NCBI RefSeq assembly: GCF_002000055.1
Contig: NZ_MVBD01000005.1
Span: 62,001 to 126,000, forward strand
Length of the DNA stretch: 64,000 nucleotides
Direction of reading: 5' to 3'
From: Marinicella sediminis
GTDB lineage: Bacteria > Pseudomonadota > Gammaproteobacteria > Xanthomonadales > Marinicellaceae
Shown: positions 1 through 8,362 of the stretch, piece after piece
Position numbering within the stretch: position 1 is the stretch's first letter
Layout: each line of letters opens with the position of its first letter
Made by a program: the position numbers and the translations under genes
The notes under the pieces: model-generated
What the model saw: the letters and a program-made list of their open reading frames with translations, nothing else
Database searches by the model: none
What the model was told of the DNA's origin: nothing

Positions 1-279
1 TTTGAGCGTATCAAAGAAGAAATGCGGCTCGGTAACACCATACAAGGCAGCATCAAATCGGGTTATGAAAAGGCCTTTTCCACCATTGCTGATGCCAATG
101 TGACCACCTTCATCGCTGCGGTGGTGCTGTTTGCCTTTGGTACCGGCCCAATCAAGGGCTTTGCGGTGACCCTGAGTATCGGCATCATGACTTCGATGTT
201 CACTGCAATCATGCTGTCACGATCAGTGGTAAATCTGATCTATGGTGGTAAGAAGAAACTCAAATCGATTGCCATTTAA
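1..279 (+). CDS. secD: Protein translocase subunit SecD, C-terminal end (partial)
   Basis: The window opens inside this gene; the last 92 codons are present and end in TAA. The segment reads ERIKEE at its start, then GYEKAFSTI and DANVTT, the conserved stretch of the SecD/SecF transmembrane domain, followed by two hydrophobic segments (about residues 37-57 and 58-80 of the fragment) and a basic tail. SecD works with SecF in the inner membrane, using the proton gradient to pull preproteins out of the SecYEG channel. SecF follows after a 10-nt gap, the usual secD-secF order. Family assignment is firm; everything upstream is outside the window. Confidence 0.95.
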   Translation, partial: FERIKEEMRLGNTIQGSIKSGYEKAFSTIADANVTTFIAAVVLFAFGTGPIKGFAVTLSIGIMTSMFTAIMLSRSVVNLIYGGKKKLKSIAI

Positions 280-289
280 GGAGCGACTC

Positions 290-1249
290 ATGGAAATTTT
301 ACAAAACATTAAATACGACTTCATGGGTAAGCGCAAAATTGCGTTGGTGATCTCTACAATACTGATCATCATCTCATTGGCATCGTTGTTTACCAGGGGC
401 CTGAATTTTGGTCTGGATTTCACTGGTGGCACTGTGGTGGTGGTGAATTTTGCTAACCCGGCTGAGGTGGCTGAAGTCCGTAATCGCCTTGAAGCCAGTG
501 GTTTGAACAATATAGTGGTGAAAAACTTTGGTGGCAGTAAAGACGTCGAGATCACCGTACCTCCACAGCACGAAGAACAGTCTGAAGACAACCTGTCAGG
601 TAATGATGAGGCCAAACTCAGCAATGAAATGCTGGAAGTGTTACAGGAGCTGGACAGTTCGGCACGCATCACCAAGGCCGATTTTGTCGGTTCTCAGGTG
701 GGTGATGAGTTGGTAGAGCAGGGCTCACTGGCCTTGTTATATGCCATCATTGGAATTCTGATCTATGTGACCATCCGCTTTGAATGGCGGTTCTCTCTGG
801 GATCAATTGCCGCATTGGTGCATGATGTGATCATCACTGCAGGGGTCTTCTCTATCTGGCAAGTGGAGTTTGACTTGACGGTGCTGGCGGCCTTGCTCGC
901 GGTGATCGGATATTCTTTGAATGACACCATCGTGGTATTCGACCGGATTCGGGAAAACTTCAGAAAGGGCCGTAAAAAGTCCACAGAAGAAGTCATCAAT
1001 ACGTCAATTGGGCAAACCCTGTCCAGAACAGTCATCACTTCGTTTACCACCATGCTTGTACTGATCGCCTTGTTCTATTTTGGTGGGGCACTGATCCATG
1101 GGTTTGCATTTGCGCTGATTGTTGGTGTGATCGTTGGTACTTATTCTTCCATATTTGTGGCCAGTACAACGACATTGGCACTGGGGATCAGTCGTGAAGA
1201 TTTAATACCCGTCGAAAAAGAGGGTGCAGATCTGGACCACATTCCCTGA
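290..1249 (+). CDS. secF: Protein translocase subunit SecF
   Basis: A 319-residue membrane protein, the usual SecF length. An in-frame start exists further upstream inside secD, but ATG 290 is preferred because AAGGAG lies at 278-283 and the protein then begins at the normal SecF N terminus. Visible are a first membrane helix (about residues 17-36), the FGLDFTGG motif, a periplasmic loop with an acidic insert (about 95-125), and the GYSLNDTIVVFDRIREN block that is diagnostic of the SecF export domain, followed by the last two membrane helices. It forms the SecDF complex with the preceding gene and is probably co-transcribed with it; a strong terminator follows. Confidence 0.97.
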   Translation: MEILQNIKYDFMGKRKIALVISTILIIISLASLFTRGLNFGLDFTGGTVVVVNFANPAEVAEVRNRLEASGLNNIVVKNFGGSKDVEITVPPQHEEQSEDNLSGNDEAKLSNEMLEVLQELDSSARITKADFVGSQVGDELVEQGSLALLYAIIGILIYVTIRFEWRFSLGSIAALVHDVIITAGVFSIWQVEFDLTVLAALLAVIGYSLNDTIVVFDRIRENFRKGRKKSTEEVINTSIGQTLSRTVITSFTTMLVLIALFYFGGALIHGFAFALIVGVIVGTYSSIFVASTTTLALGISREDLIPVEKEGADLDHIP

Positions 1250-1271
1250 TAGCACCTTAACCTGACCTTCC

Positions 1272-1298
1272 AAAGCCTGGTTTTTACCAGGCTTTTTT
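1272..1298 (+). terminator. Rho-independent terminator of secDF
   Basis: Stem of 9 bp: AAAGCCTGG (1272-1280), 6-nt loop, CCAGGCTTT (1287-1295), running into six T residues to 1298. It lies 23 nt after the secF stop, so it should end the secDF transcript. Confidence 0.9.
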
Positions 1299-1388
1299 GT
1301 GGGTCAGGATAAAATTTGTAACAAATACCAATGGTCCTCGTTATATGCACATAAATCCATGGCGGATCTTTTTAATTGAGGTAAACAG

Positions 1389-1901
1389 ATGATGAATAAG
1401 TTTTTATTGATGTTGGTAATGAGTGTAAGTTCTCTGGCTGTGTGGGCTGATGATTTTGATGACCTGGAGGCCATCCTGGGGGTGGAAGCTGATGTCAAGA
1501 TCACTTTGGGTCCAGGTATGCTGGGATTGGCCAGCGTACTGACCAAAGATGAACCTGAAGCACAGGCAGTGTTGTCCGGCTTGAAAGACCTTTCGATCAA
1601 GGTATATCGACTGGATGAGGCAGTGGATGTGGATGACATCAGTGACTGGATGGCGGACACTGTACGTAAGTTGGCAAAAAATGGTGTCGAAGAAATTGTT
1701 CGGGTGACTGAAGATGATGAGCGGGTTCACATCATGGCCAGGGTCAATGGCACCACTTTGAGCGATTTATCCATCATGGTTTATGAGGCCGGTGACGAAT
1801 TTGTCTTTATCAACATGGATGGTGACATCGATGTGGCAAACCTCAAGGATTTAACCGGTAACTTTGATGTCGATCTGAATGGATTGGCACTGAATTTGTG
1901 A
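1389..1901 (+). CDS. DUF4252 family exported protein
   Basis: 170 residues beginning with a clear signal peptide (hydrophobic core followed by AVWA, cleavage about residue 20). The mature part is acidic and carries the pattern of the DUF4252 family: an early GMLGLAS helix, a SGLKDLSIKVYRLDE strand and, near the C terminus, a repeated strand with DLSIMVYEAGDEFVFINMDG and NLKDL. Family members are small periplasmic or lipid-anchored proteins of unknown function; this copy has no lipobox cysteine. It stands alone between two terminators, so it is probably a single-gene transcription unit. The family call is from recognition of the pattern and is fairly secure; the role is unknown. Confidence 0.75.
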   Translation: MMNKFLLMLVMSVSSLAVWADDFDDLEAILGVEADVKITLGPGMLGLASVLTKDEPEAQAVLSGLKDLSIKVYRLDEAVDVDDISDWMADTVRKLAKNGVEEIVRVTEDDERVHIMARVNGTTLSDLSIMVYEAGDEFVFINMDGDIDVANLKDLTGNFDVDLNGLALNL

Positions 1902-1940
1902 GCTGAAGCTGTTTAACGAATTTCTCTGGCTTCACAAAGC

Positions 1941-1975
1941 AAAACGCCGGTTGGTTTCAACCGGCGTTTTTTTTA
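1941..1975. terminator. Bidirectional terminator between DUF4252 gene and suhB
   Basis: Perfect 13-bp stem: AAAACGCCGGTTG (1941-1953), GTTT loop, CAACCGGCGTTTT (1958-1970), with A residues on the left and T residues on the right. It lies between the ends of two convergent genes and has the right flanks to work for both. Confidence 0.92.
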
Positions 1976-1995
1976 AGCGGTTAGTGCTGGTGGTT

Positions 1996-2784
1996 TCAGG
2001 ATTGGTATATTTTACCCAGCTGACCGGACAACCAGGCGCTGACTTTCAGACTGCCGGCAATCACCTGGCGATTTTTCTCAAATTCCCTTTTGGCACTGAA
2101 ATCCATGCACTGTCCACCCGCTTCTTCAGTCAACAAAATACCTGGTAACATTTCTGATGGATTCATTCCGTCCTGCCAGTAGGCATTGAATTGGCCGGCA
2201 GCTACCATAGCCAAATCCAGTGCCGGGCAGCCCATGACACGGGTTTCAGCGACTTTTTTGGCGATAGAGCGGAGCGACAAGGATTGGGCAGCCTGTTTGC
2301 TTTTGTCATCACTGTAGTTGGTGGCGACAAATGACTCCTGGGGTTCATTCAGGTTACTGATGCGCAGTCGGTGTTGGTTGAGAAAGGCGCCTTTGCCTTT
2401 GGTGGCTGTGTATTCATCATCGGTGAGTGGATTGTAGACCAGGGCTTCTTTAACCTTGCGGTTTTCCAGCAAAGTGATGGTCAGTGCGCAATGCGGAATC
2501 CCATGTAGGAAATTGGTGATTCCACTCAACGGATTGATCAGCCAAACCCGATCAGGGTTGGTGTTCTCTGACAGGGTGGTTGAGTCACTTTGGATCTCAT
2601 CGTCAGGATATGCGCGTTTAAGGGTGTAAAAGACATCATTCATGCTGACCTGAATGGCCTGGTCAACAAATCCATTGTTGAGTTTTTTATTGACTGATAG
2701 CAACTCATTCTTAAAGATCAGTTGTTCAATCGAATTGGCCGCTTTCAGCGCCGCCTTTTTGGCAATATTCAGTTCAGGAGACAT
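1996..2784 (-). CDS. suhB: Inositol monophosphatase family protein (SuhB-like)
   Basis: 262 residues from ATG 2784; an earlier in-frame start at 2844 would add 20 residues that do not resemble the family and would overlap trmJ. The inositol monophosphatase metal and substrate motifs are degenerate but in order: WLINPLSGITNF (the family WxxDPxDGTxNF, here with N in place of the first Asp and S in place of the second), then a C-terminal block with GCPALDLAMVAAGQ and the NPSEMLPGILLTEEAGG segment (family WDxAAGxLxxxEAGG). The family hydrolyses inositol-1-phosphate; SuhB also joins ribosomal antitermination complexes. The loss of metal-binding acids suggests weak or no phosphatase activity. Divergent from trmJ, the arrangement seen in many gammaproteobacteria. 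Confidence 0.85.
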   Translation of the reverse strand: MSPELNIAKKAALKAANSIEQLIFKNELLSVNKKLNNGFVDQAIQVSMNDVFYTLKRAYPDDEIQSDSTTLSENTNPDRVWLINPLSGITNFLHGIPHCALTITLLENRKVKEALVYNPLTDDEYTATKGKGAFLNQHRLRISNLNEPQESFVATNYSDDKSKQAAQSLSLRSIAKKVAETRVMGCPALDLAMVAAGQFNAYWQDGMNPSEMLPGILLTEEAGGQCMDFSAKREFEKNRQVIAGSLKVSAWLSGQLGKIYQS

Positions 2785-2788
2785 GGTA

Positions 2789-2817
2789 TTGATGTTGGTA
2801 TAGGAACCGCGTATGAT
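2789..2817 (+). promoter_or_regulatory. Candidate sigma-70 promoter of trmJ
   Basis: TTGATG (2789-2794), exactly 17 nt, then TATGAT (2812-2817). Start of transcription would be near 2824, giving a leader of about 23 nt before the trmJ ATG. It lies in the 62-nt divergent gap between suhB and trmJ. Confidence 0.6.
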
Positions 2818-2846
2818 ACCAAAACTCCCGGCATAATGACACATTG

Positions 2847-3581
2847 ATGAACAGATTAGAAAACATTCGCTTCGTGCTTTCCAATACCTCTCACGCAGGC
2901 AACATAGGTGGTTCAGCCCGTGCCATGAAGGTCATGGGATTGACGAAACTGCACCTCATCAACCCAACCGATCATCCCAGTTCCGAGGCCACAGCCAGGG
3001 CATCAGGTGCAGATGATGTGTTGTACCATGCAGGTATTCATGATGATTTGGATCAGGCGATTGCCCCGTGTACCCTGGTGATGGGCACAAGTGCCAGAAA
3101 CCGTGGTATGGATATTGAGGTTATTGAGTTACAACAGGCAGCGAAAATGATGGTGGCTGCAGCAAGTAGTGAGCAGGTGGCACTGTTGTTTGGTCAGGAG
3201 CGGTTTGGCCTGACCAATGAAGAGATGCAACGTTGTCATTATCTGGTGCGGATGCCGGCCAATCCTGAGTATGCATCATTGAACCTCGCAGCTGCTGTAC
3301 AGGTGGCGGCTTATGAATTACGGATGAATTGGTTGGCAGTTGCTCAACAGGTGGCTGAAGAACGATCAGAGGAGGTTCCATTTGCCACAGCCGCAAAAAT
3401 GCAGGGTTTTTATGAGCATTTATTTCAAGTGATGCATGAGGTGGATTTTATGCAGGCGGAGAATCAGGCGTCATTGGCTGAAAAGCTCCGTATGATGTTC
3501 AATCGATTGCGCATTGAAAAACATGAAATGGATATTTTGCGCGGATTTCTCAGTGCGGTGAACAAGAACATAAAAAAATGA
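2847..3581 (+). CDS. trmJ: tRNA (cytidine/uridine-2'-O-)-methyltransferase TrmJ
   Basis: 244 residues from ATG 2847 (a TTG at 2844 is directly upstream and could also serve). A SPOUT-class methyltransferase: the N-terminal SHAGNIGGSARAMK motif, GTSARNRG around residue 79, then the SAM-binding knot with LLFGQERFGLTNEE and ASLNLAAAVQVAAYE. TrmJ methylates the ribose of nucleotide 32 in tRNA. The C-terminal helical extension typical of TrmJ rather than TrmL is present. It is followed by the tRNA-Asn gene with its own promoter; the link between the two is probably chance. A candidate promoter sits 30-58 nt upstream. Confidence 0.95.
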   Translation: MNRLENIRFVLSNTSHAGNIGGSARAMKVMGLTKLHLINPTDHPSSEATARASGADDVLYHAGIHDDLDQAIAPCTLVMGTSARNRGMDIEVIELQQAAKMMVAAASSEQVALLFGQERFGLTNEEMQRCHYLVRMPANPEYASLNLAAAVQVAAYELRMNWLAVAQQVAEERSEEVPFATAAKMQGFYEHLFQVMHEVDFMQAENQASLAEKLRMMFNRLRIEKHEMDILRGFLSAVNKNIKK

Positions 3582-3592
3582 TCGATAATTGC

Positions 3593-3620
3593 TTGACAGT
3601 TTTTCTGTGAGCTGTAAAAT
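3593..3620 (+). promoter_or_regulatory. Promoter of tRNA-Asn
   Basis: Consensus -35 TTGACA (3593-3598), 16-nt spacer, TAAAAT -10 (3615-3620). It begins 12 nt after the trmJ stop and would start transcription near 3627, about 27 nt before the mature tRNA. Confidence 0.75.
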
Positions 3621-3653
3621 GCCCAACTCTTGCTAAGCAAGACTAACCAATTT

Positions 3654-3729
3654 TCCCCGGTAGCTCAGTTGGTAGAGCGGGTGACTGTTAATCACTAGGT
3701 CGGCGGTTCAAGCCCGTCCCGGGGAGCCA
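3654..3729 (+). tRNA. tRNA-Asn (anticodon GTT)
   Basis: 76 nt with encoded CCA. The acceptor strands TCCCCGG and CCGGGGA pair over 7 bp, the D loop contains AGCTCAGTTGGTAGAGC, the anticodon stem-loop reads GACTGTTAATC with GTT as anticodon, and the T arm contains GGTTCAAGCC. The G discriminator base before CCA fits bacterial tRNA-Asn. Confidence 0.97.
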
Positions 3730-3736
3730 AATTCAT

Positions 3737-3767
3737 AAAAAAGCCGCTTTAAAAAGCGGCTTTTTTT
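3737..3767 (+). terminator. Terminator of tRNA-Asn
   Basis: GCCGCTTT / AAAGCGGC stem (3743-3750 with 3753-3760), preceded by A residues and followed by seven T residues. It starts 7 nt after the tRNA CCA end and is symmetric enough to act on both strands. Confidence 0.9.
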
Positions 3768-3825
3768 GGTTTATGCACGGCTGTTTTGATCAAGCCTGAC
3801 CGGCTGGCAAATGAACTTGAGTTTT

Positions 3826-3900
3826 CTTTGTGTAACACCCTTCATTGCCTTGATGAAATTTTACAAGTCATCATGTAAAATAGCCTGCTTTGTGTAACAC
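3826..3900 (+). promoter_or_regulatory. Repeat-flanked promoter region of yfgM
   Basis: A 13-nt direct repeat, CTTTGTGTAACAC, occurs at 3826-3838 and again at 3888-3900. Between the copies are an inverted repeat TGATGA (3851-3856) / TCATCA (3868-3873) and a TAAAAT -10-like hexamer (3876-3881). The best upstream TTGATG (3850-3855) is 20 nt away, longer than usual. The layout suggests a regulated promoter for the yfgM-bamB-der run; no known regulator site was recognised. Confidence 0.4.
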
Positions 3901-3920
3901 AATCACCATGGACTATTATT

Positions 3921-4556
3921 ATGGCATTTGAAGAATACGATGATTACGAACAAGAACAGCTGGTCAAGGAATGGCTGAATAACAATTGGCTGACCATAGT
4001 GGCAGGTATTGCGCTTGGTATTGGCGGACTTTGGGGATACGGTCAATGGCAGAATTCCAACACCCAAAAGAATCAGGCAGCTGCCACAGAGTTTGGACAA
4101 ATTGAACAGGTTCTGGCAATGGATGAGCTGACCGAGGCACAGTCCATGATCAATGATTATGAAGCCAATTATGGTGTCAATATTTACTCCATTAAAGCCC
4201 GATTGTCGGCTGCTGAGAAACTGGTTGCTGCTGGTGATCTGGCCGCTGCTAAAACAGAATATCAGGCCATCATTGCGGCTAAGCCAGATAAGGCCATTGC
4301 AGAAATGACCCGCATCAGGCTGGCCAGGTTATTGGTGTCTGAAGGTGAATTCACTCAGGCTTCTGCTGAATTAAACCTGGTTCAATCCAAGGCTTATCAA
4401 ACTGTGGTCGAAGAAATTGTTGGGGATATACACCTGGCTCAGGGTGCCATTGAGAAGGCCAGAGATGCCTATCAATTGGCACTTAATGAAGGCGAAGGTT
4501 ATTCAGGCAGACAAATAATTGAAATGAAAATTGCTGACATCAAGACAGCAGAGTGA
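3921..4556 (+). CDS. yfgM: YfgM family tetratricopeptide membrane protein
   Basis: 211 residues. The N terminus is cytoplasmic and acidic (YDDYEQEQLVKEW), followed by one membrane helix (about residues 26-44), then alpha-helical TPR-like repeats in the periplasm with many AAAKTEYQAIIA-type stretches. YfgM is an inner-membrane partner of the SecYEG translocon and the PpiD chaperone in Escherichia coli. Position directly upstream of bamB and der is conserved in gammaproteobacteria and supports the call. The bamB reading frame begins 12 nt after the stop. Confidence 0.9.
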   Translation: MAFEEYDDYEQEQLVKEWLNNNWLTIVAGIALGIGGLWGYGQWQNSNTQKNQAAATEFGQIEQVLAMDELTEAQSMINDYEANYGVNIYSIKARLSAAEKLVAAGDLAAAKTEYQAIIAAKPDKAIAEMTRIRLARLLVSEGEFTQASAELNLVQSKAYQTVVEEIVGDIHLAQGAIEKARDAYQLALNEGEGYSGRQIIEMKIADIKTAE

Positions 4557-4567
4557 TCGAGGCTCCA

Positions 4568-5698
4568 ATGAAAAGAATTCCGGTATTATTGATGATTGCT
4601 TTGCTGGCATCTTGCAACAAAAAAGATGAGGTCAAGCCCAATGAACTGACTGACACTGCTGAAACCGGACGGTTTGAAGTGTTGTGGGAGCGCAAGCTTG
4701 AAAGTTCAGACAAGGCATTTGGTTACAAATTGATCCCGGCTGAAAAAGATGGCCAATTGTATGTCGCCAGTCAATCCGGTGAAGTGGTCAGTTACAATGC
4801 CGCTACCGGTGCCATTAATTGGCAGGTTGAACTGGAAACAGAAATCAGTGCAGGTCCTGGCATTGGTACCACCATTTTGGTGTTGGGCGGCCCTGAAGGT
4901 CAGGTCACTGCGCTGGACATTGATACCGGTTCACAATTATGGCAATCCCGAGTGACCTCTGAAGTCCTGAGTCCTCCGGTGATAGATCGCAATAAAGTGG
5001 TGATTCGTACCCAGGATGGTCGTATATATGGATTTGCCATTCAAAATGGTGAGCGGGATTGGGTCTTTGATACCAACATACCCAATTTAACACTCAGGGG
5101 TAACAGTACCCCGGTGGCCAAAGGTGGGCGAATTTATATTGGTTTTGATAATGGCAAAGTGGCCGCACTGAACATCAATGATGGTTCGGTTTTATGGCAA
5201 CAAAATGTCATCAACAGTCAGGGCAAAACTGAAATCGACCGGATTGCTGACATCGATGGCGACATTGCTGTGGTGGCCACGGACCTGTATCTGTCAAGTG
5301 CCGCTGATAAAACCCTTTCTGTAGCGACAGAATCAGGCCGGGTTTTGTGGAGTCAAAATGTGGGTTCTGTCACTGGTGTGACCGTGTCAAGAAGGTCTTT
5401 GTATCTCACTGATAATGAATCAACTGTACATCAGTTAAACCGCATGGATGGTTCCAGAGGTTGGACACAAGGAGACTTGTTGAATCGCGGACTGACTCGT
5501 CCAGGCTTCTATCTGGGTGATTTGCTGGTGGCTGATTTTGCTGGTTACTTACATGTTCTTGATGGAACCAGTGGCGCAATACTGAACCGCAAGAAAACCG
5601 GTGACGGACCTTTGTTCGATGCCCCATTAGTCGTGGGAGATGTGATCTATACATACAACCATGACGGCCGGGTGATGGCCATGAAATACACGCAATAA
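4568..5698 (+). CDS. bamB: Outer membrane protein assembly factor BamB (lipoprotein)
   Basis: 376 residues from ATG 4568; GAGG at 4558-4561 gives proper spacing, whereas a GTG at 4553 inside yfgM would add five residues before the signal. The signal peptide ends in LLASC, a lipobox, so Cys20 is the likely lipidated residue. The rest is an eight-bladed beta-propeller of PQQ-like repeats, seen as recurring pairs such as SGEVVSYNAATGAINWQ, GQVTALDIDTGSQLWQ, GRIYGFAIQNGERDW and GKVAALNINDGSVLWQ. BamB is the scaffold lipoprotein of the BAM complex that folds beta-barrel proteins into the outer membrane. Lies between yfgM and der, the normal setting. Confidence 0.96.
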   Translation: MKRIPVLLMIALLASCNKKDEVKPNELTDTAETGRFEVLWERKLESSDKAFGYKLIPAEKDGQLYVASQSGEVVSYNAATGAINWQVELETEISAGPGIGTTILVLGGPEGQVTALDIDTGSQLWQSRVTSEVLSPPVIDRNKVVIRTQDGRIYGFAIQNGERDWVFDTNIPNLTLRGNSTPVAKGGRIYIGFDNGKVAALNINDGSVLWQQNVINSQGKTEIDRIADIDGDIAVVATDLYLSSAADKTLSVATESGRVLWSQNVGSVTGVTVSRRSLYLTDNESTVHQLNRMDGSRGWTQGDLLNRGLTRPGFYLGDLLVADFAGYLHVLDGTSGAILNRKKTGDGPLFDAPLVVGDVIYTYNHDGRVMAMKYTQ

Positions 5699-5713
5699 GG
5701 GTGATGGCAGATC

Positions 5714-7111
5714 ATGACACCGGTAATCGCTGTAGTTGGACGTCCAAATGTTGGTAAATCGACGCTTTTTAATGCCCTGACCAATACCCGGGACGCTTTG
5801 GTTGCCGACCTGCCTGGATTGACCAGAGACCGTCAGTATGGTGAGGTTGAACTGGCTGACTTCCAGGCCACATTGGTGGACACCGGTGGAATGTTGGGTG
5901 ATGAAGGTCAACTGACTGGAATGATGGACGAACAGATCATGAAGGCCGTTGAAGAAGCTGATCTGGTGTTGTTTGTGGTCAGTGCACGTGATGGCCTGGT
6001 TGGTGATGATGAACGCATCCTCAAGCGCATACGGCAGGTCAGTAAAACCATTTGGTTACTGGTCAACAAGTCCGAAGGTCGGGTCGATGAAATGGCCCTG
6101 GCAGAATTCTATCAATTGGGCATTGAACATTTGATGGCTGTCAGTGCGGCACACCGCAAAGGGCTGGCTGAACTGAAGCAATCGATCAATCAACATTTCA
6201 AAGACCAGGCTTCCGGTTACGAAGATCAGGAAGTCATTGATCATGGTCCCAAAATTGCCATCATTGGCCGTCCCAATGTCGGTAAATCCACATTGGTTAA
6301 TCGCCTGCTCCGTGAAGAACGGGTCCTGGCGTTTGACATGCCCGGTACAACCCGCGACAGCATCAGTCTGCCGATGATCTGGGATGACATGCCATACACC
6401 CTGATCGACACCGCCGGTGTCAGACGTCGTTCACGGGTTGATGAAGGTATTGAAAAATTCAGCATCCTGAAAACCATTGAGTCCATCAAACTGGCACAAA
6501 TCTGTGTGGTTATGATTGATGCCCAGGAAGGCATCACTGACCAGGATTTGCATTTATTGGGATTGGCGGTTTATCATGCCAAGCCAGTGATTCTGGCGGT
6601 TAATAAGTGGGATCATTTGAGTGATGAACATCGCGATTATGTGAAAGAAAAAATCAACCTGAAGATGAAGGCCTTCGAGTGGGTGCCGTTGTTGTATACA
6701 TCGGCATTGCATGGCTCAGGATTGCGGGTTTTAATGGAACGCATTGACCTGTTGATGGAAAAAGCCGATGCAGAGCTGACGGCCAATCAGTTGACCAACG
6801 TATTGATTGAAGCTTATAAAGCTCATCAGCCGCCATTGGTTCAAGGTTTGAGTTCACAATTGAAGTTTGCCCATTCAGGTGGAAATCATCCAATGAAAAT
6901 CATCATACATGGCAAACGAACCACCAAGCTACCTGAATCATACAAGCGATACCTGGAGAACAGTTTCCGCAAAGCCTTCCAGCTCAAAGGAGTGCCCATC
7001 ATCATGCAATTCAAAGATGGTAAAAACCCCTATCAGGACAAAGCCGGTAAGTCAGCCAAAGAATTTCCCTCCAGAAGAAAGCAGCCTCATAACCGCAAAC
7101 GCAGCCACTGA
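5714..7111 (+). CDS. der: Ribosome biogenesis GTPase Der (EngA)
   Basis: 465 residues with two G domains in tandem and a C-terminal KH-like domain. Walker A GRPNVGKS occurs at residues 9-16 and again at 185-192; the switch motifs DLPGLTRDR and DMPGTTRDS, and DTGGM and DTAGV, follow each. The second domain has a normal NKWD guanine motif; the first has NKSE, with Glu in place of the usual Asp. The last 25 residues are strongly basic. Der binds the 50S subunit and is needed for its maturation. Sits 15 nt after bamB and is likely in the same transcript. Confidence 0.97.
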   Translation: MTPVIAVVGRPNVGKSTLFNALTNTRDALVADLPGLTRDRQYGEVELADFQATLVDTGGMLGDEGQLTGMMDEQIMKAVEEADLVLFVVSARDGLVGDDERILKRIRQVSKTIWLLVNKSEGRVDEMALAEFYQLGIEHLMAVSAAHRKGLAELKQSINQHFKDQASGYEDQEVIDHGPKIAIIGRPNVGKSTLVNRLLREERVLAFDMPGTTRDSISLPMIWDDMPYTLIDTAGVRRRSRVDEGIEKFSILKTIESIKLAQICVVMIDAQEGITDQDLHLLGLAVYHAKPVILAVNKWDHLSDEHRDYVKEKINLKMKAFEWVPLLYTSALHGSGLRVLMERIDLLMEKADAELTANQLTNVLIEAYKAHQPPLVQGLSSQLKFAHSGGNHPMKIIIHGKRTTKLPESYKRYLENSFRKAFQLKGVPIIMQFKDGKNPYQDKAGKSAKEFPSRRKQPHNRKRSH

Positions 7112-7117
7112 TCAGTG

Positions 7118-8362
7118 ATGTCCGGTTCGTTCTTGAAATCTGTCAGTTTTAGCCAGGCCATTAAGTCCGTCACAACAGTGGCTGCTGCTCATTCCCTGAA
7201 TGAAGAAACCGTCAGCCTCAGCTGTGCGACAGGCAGATATTTGGTTTCAGATGTGAAGGCCCTGGTTGATGTGCCGGCAACTGATTGCAGCCGCATGGAT
7301 GGTTATGCCATCAATCATCAGTTTTACCGCAGTCAGCAAGGGGCGTCCATGGCGTTGGGAACAGCCATTCATGCCGGAGACAAATCCCCGGATCAGGATT
7401 GCAGCCAACTGGCTATACCGGTTATGACCGGGGCATTATTGCCACCTGGTACCGATACTGTGGTCATGAAAGAGCACTGCCTGGTACAGGGTGCCACCAT
7501 CACCATTGATCACCCGGTCAACAAAGGTGACCACCTGAGAAAGCAGGGTTCTGACTTGCGGACTGGAAAAAGAATCATTCAGGCTCCCAGACGCCTGACC
7601 CCTGCTGACCTGGGTTTGCTGGCATCAGCTGGTCATCATGAAGTGCTGGTCAGAGCCAGACCTCAGGTGGCATTGATGATGTCTGGTGATGAGCTGTTGC
7701 AGCCGGGTCAATCTTTGTCACCAGGTATGGCTTATGATGCCAATACACCTATGTTGAAAGCATTGCTGGAAGAAATGGGTTGTAGTGTGACCCTGTTGCC
7801 GTGTCTGAAAGATGATTCAGCAGCAGTCAATAAACAGCTAAGTGAGCTGGAAACAGCTGAATATGATTTGATCATTACTGTGGGTGGGGTATCCATGGGC
7901 GACCGTGATTTTTTGCCTGAAGCATTGCAAAACCTGGGTAGCATTGTATTCCATAAAGCCAACATCAAGCCTGGTTTCCCTGTCTTGTTTGGACAATTGC
8001 ACAGCGCGATTTTTTACGGCCTGCCTGGTAACCCTGTTTCTGCTTTCAGTTGTTTACTGGAGTTGGTTTATCCAGCACTGAAAATACTCAATGGTCATTC
8101 AACAGGGAACCTGATGTCCTGGCCGGCACTGACTACTCAGGAAATTCATAAGTCACACATGCGCCGTGAATTCATGCGTGGCCGGTATACACTTGGTGCT
8201 TCAGGCCAATTGGAAGTGACGGTGTGTGGATCACAGGCTTCAAGCCGCATTGGCTCACTGGCAGAGGCCAACTGTTTACTGGTGATCAATGAATCTCAGC
8301 AGGACCTGAAAGAAGGCAGTCAGGTCATGATTCATCCATTCATTCAAATACCTGCCGGGTGA
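7118..8362 (+). CDS. moeA: Molybdopterin molybdenumtransferase MoeA
   Basis: 414 residues from ATG 7118 (a GTG at 7115 precedes it). MoeA inserts molybdate into molybdopterin-AMP. The family landmarks are present: DVPATDCSRMDGYA near residue 48-61, the MTGALLPPGTDTVV segment, the MPT-binding GGVSMGDRDF and YGLPGNPVSAFSC, and the C-terminal domain IV. It overlaps the next gene, moeB, by 4 nt, and both follow der within a few bases, so der-moeA-moeB-folD could be read as one unit. No other molybdenum cofactor genes are in the window. Confidence 0.94.
   Translation: MSGSFLKSVSFSQAIKSVTTVAAAHSLNEETVSLSCATGRYLVSDVKALVDVPATDCSRMDGYAINHQFYRSQQGASMALGTAIHAGDKSPDQDCSQLAIPVMTGALLPPGTDTVVMKEHCLVQGATITIDHPVNKGDHLRKQGSDLRTGKRIIQAPRRLTPADLGLLASAGHHEVLVRARPQVALMMSGDELLQPGQSLSPGMAYDANTPMLKALLEEMGCSVTLLPCLKDDSAAVNKQLSELETAEYDLIITVGGVSMGDRDFLPEALQNLGSIVFHKANIKPGFPVLFGQLHSAIFYGLPGNPVSAFSCLLELVYPALKILNGHSTGNLMSWPALTTQEIHKSHMRREFMRGRYTLGASGQLEVTVCGSQASSRIGSLAEANCLLVINESQQDLKEGSQVMIHPFIQIPAG

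Noticed and set aside
2785-2844. Longer suhB start at 2844
   Set aside because: The extra 20 residues do not resemble the family N terminus and would run through the trmJ promoter to its start; ATG 2784 gives the expected protein.
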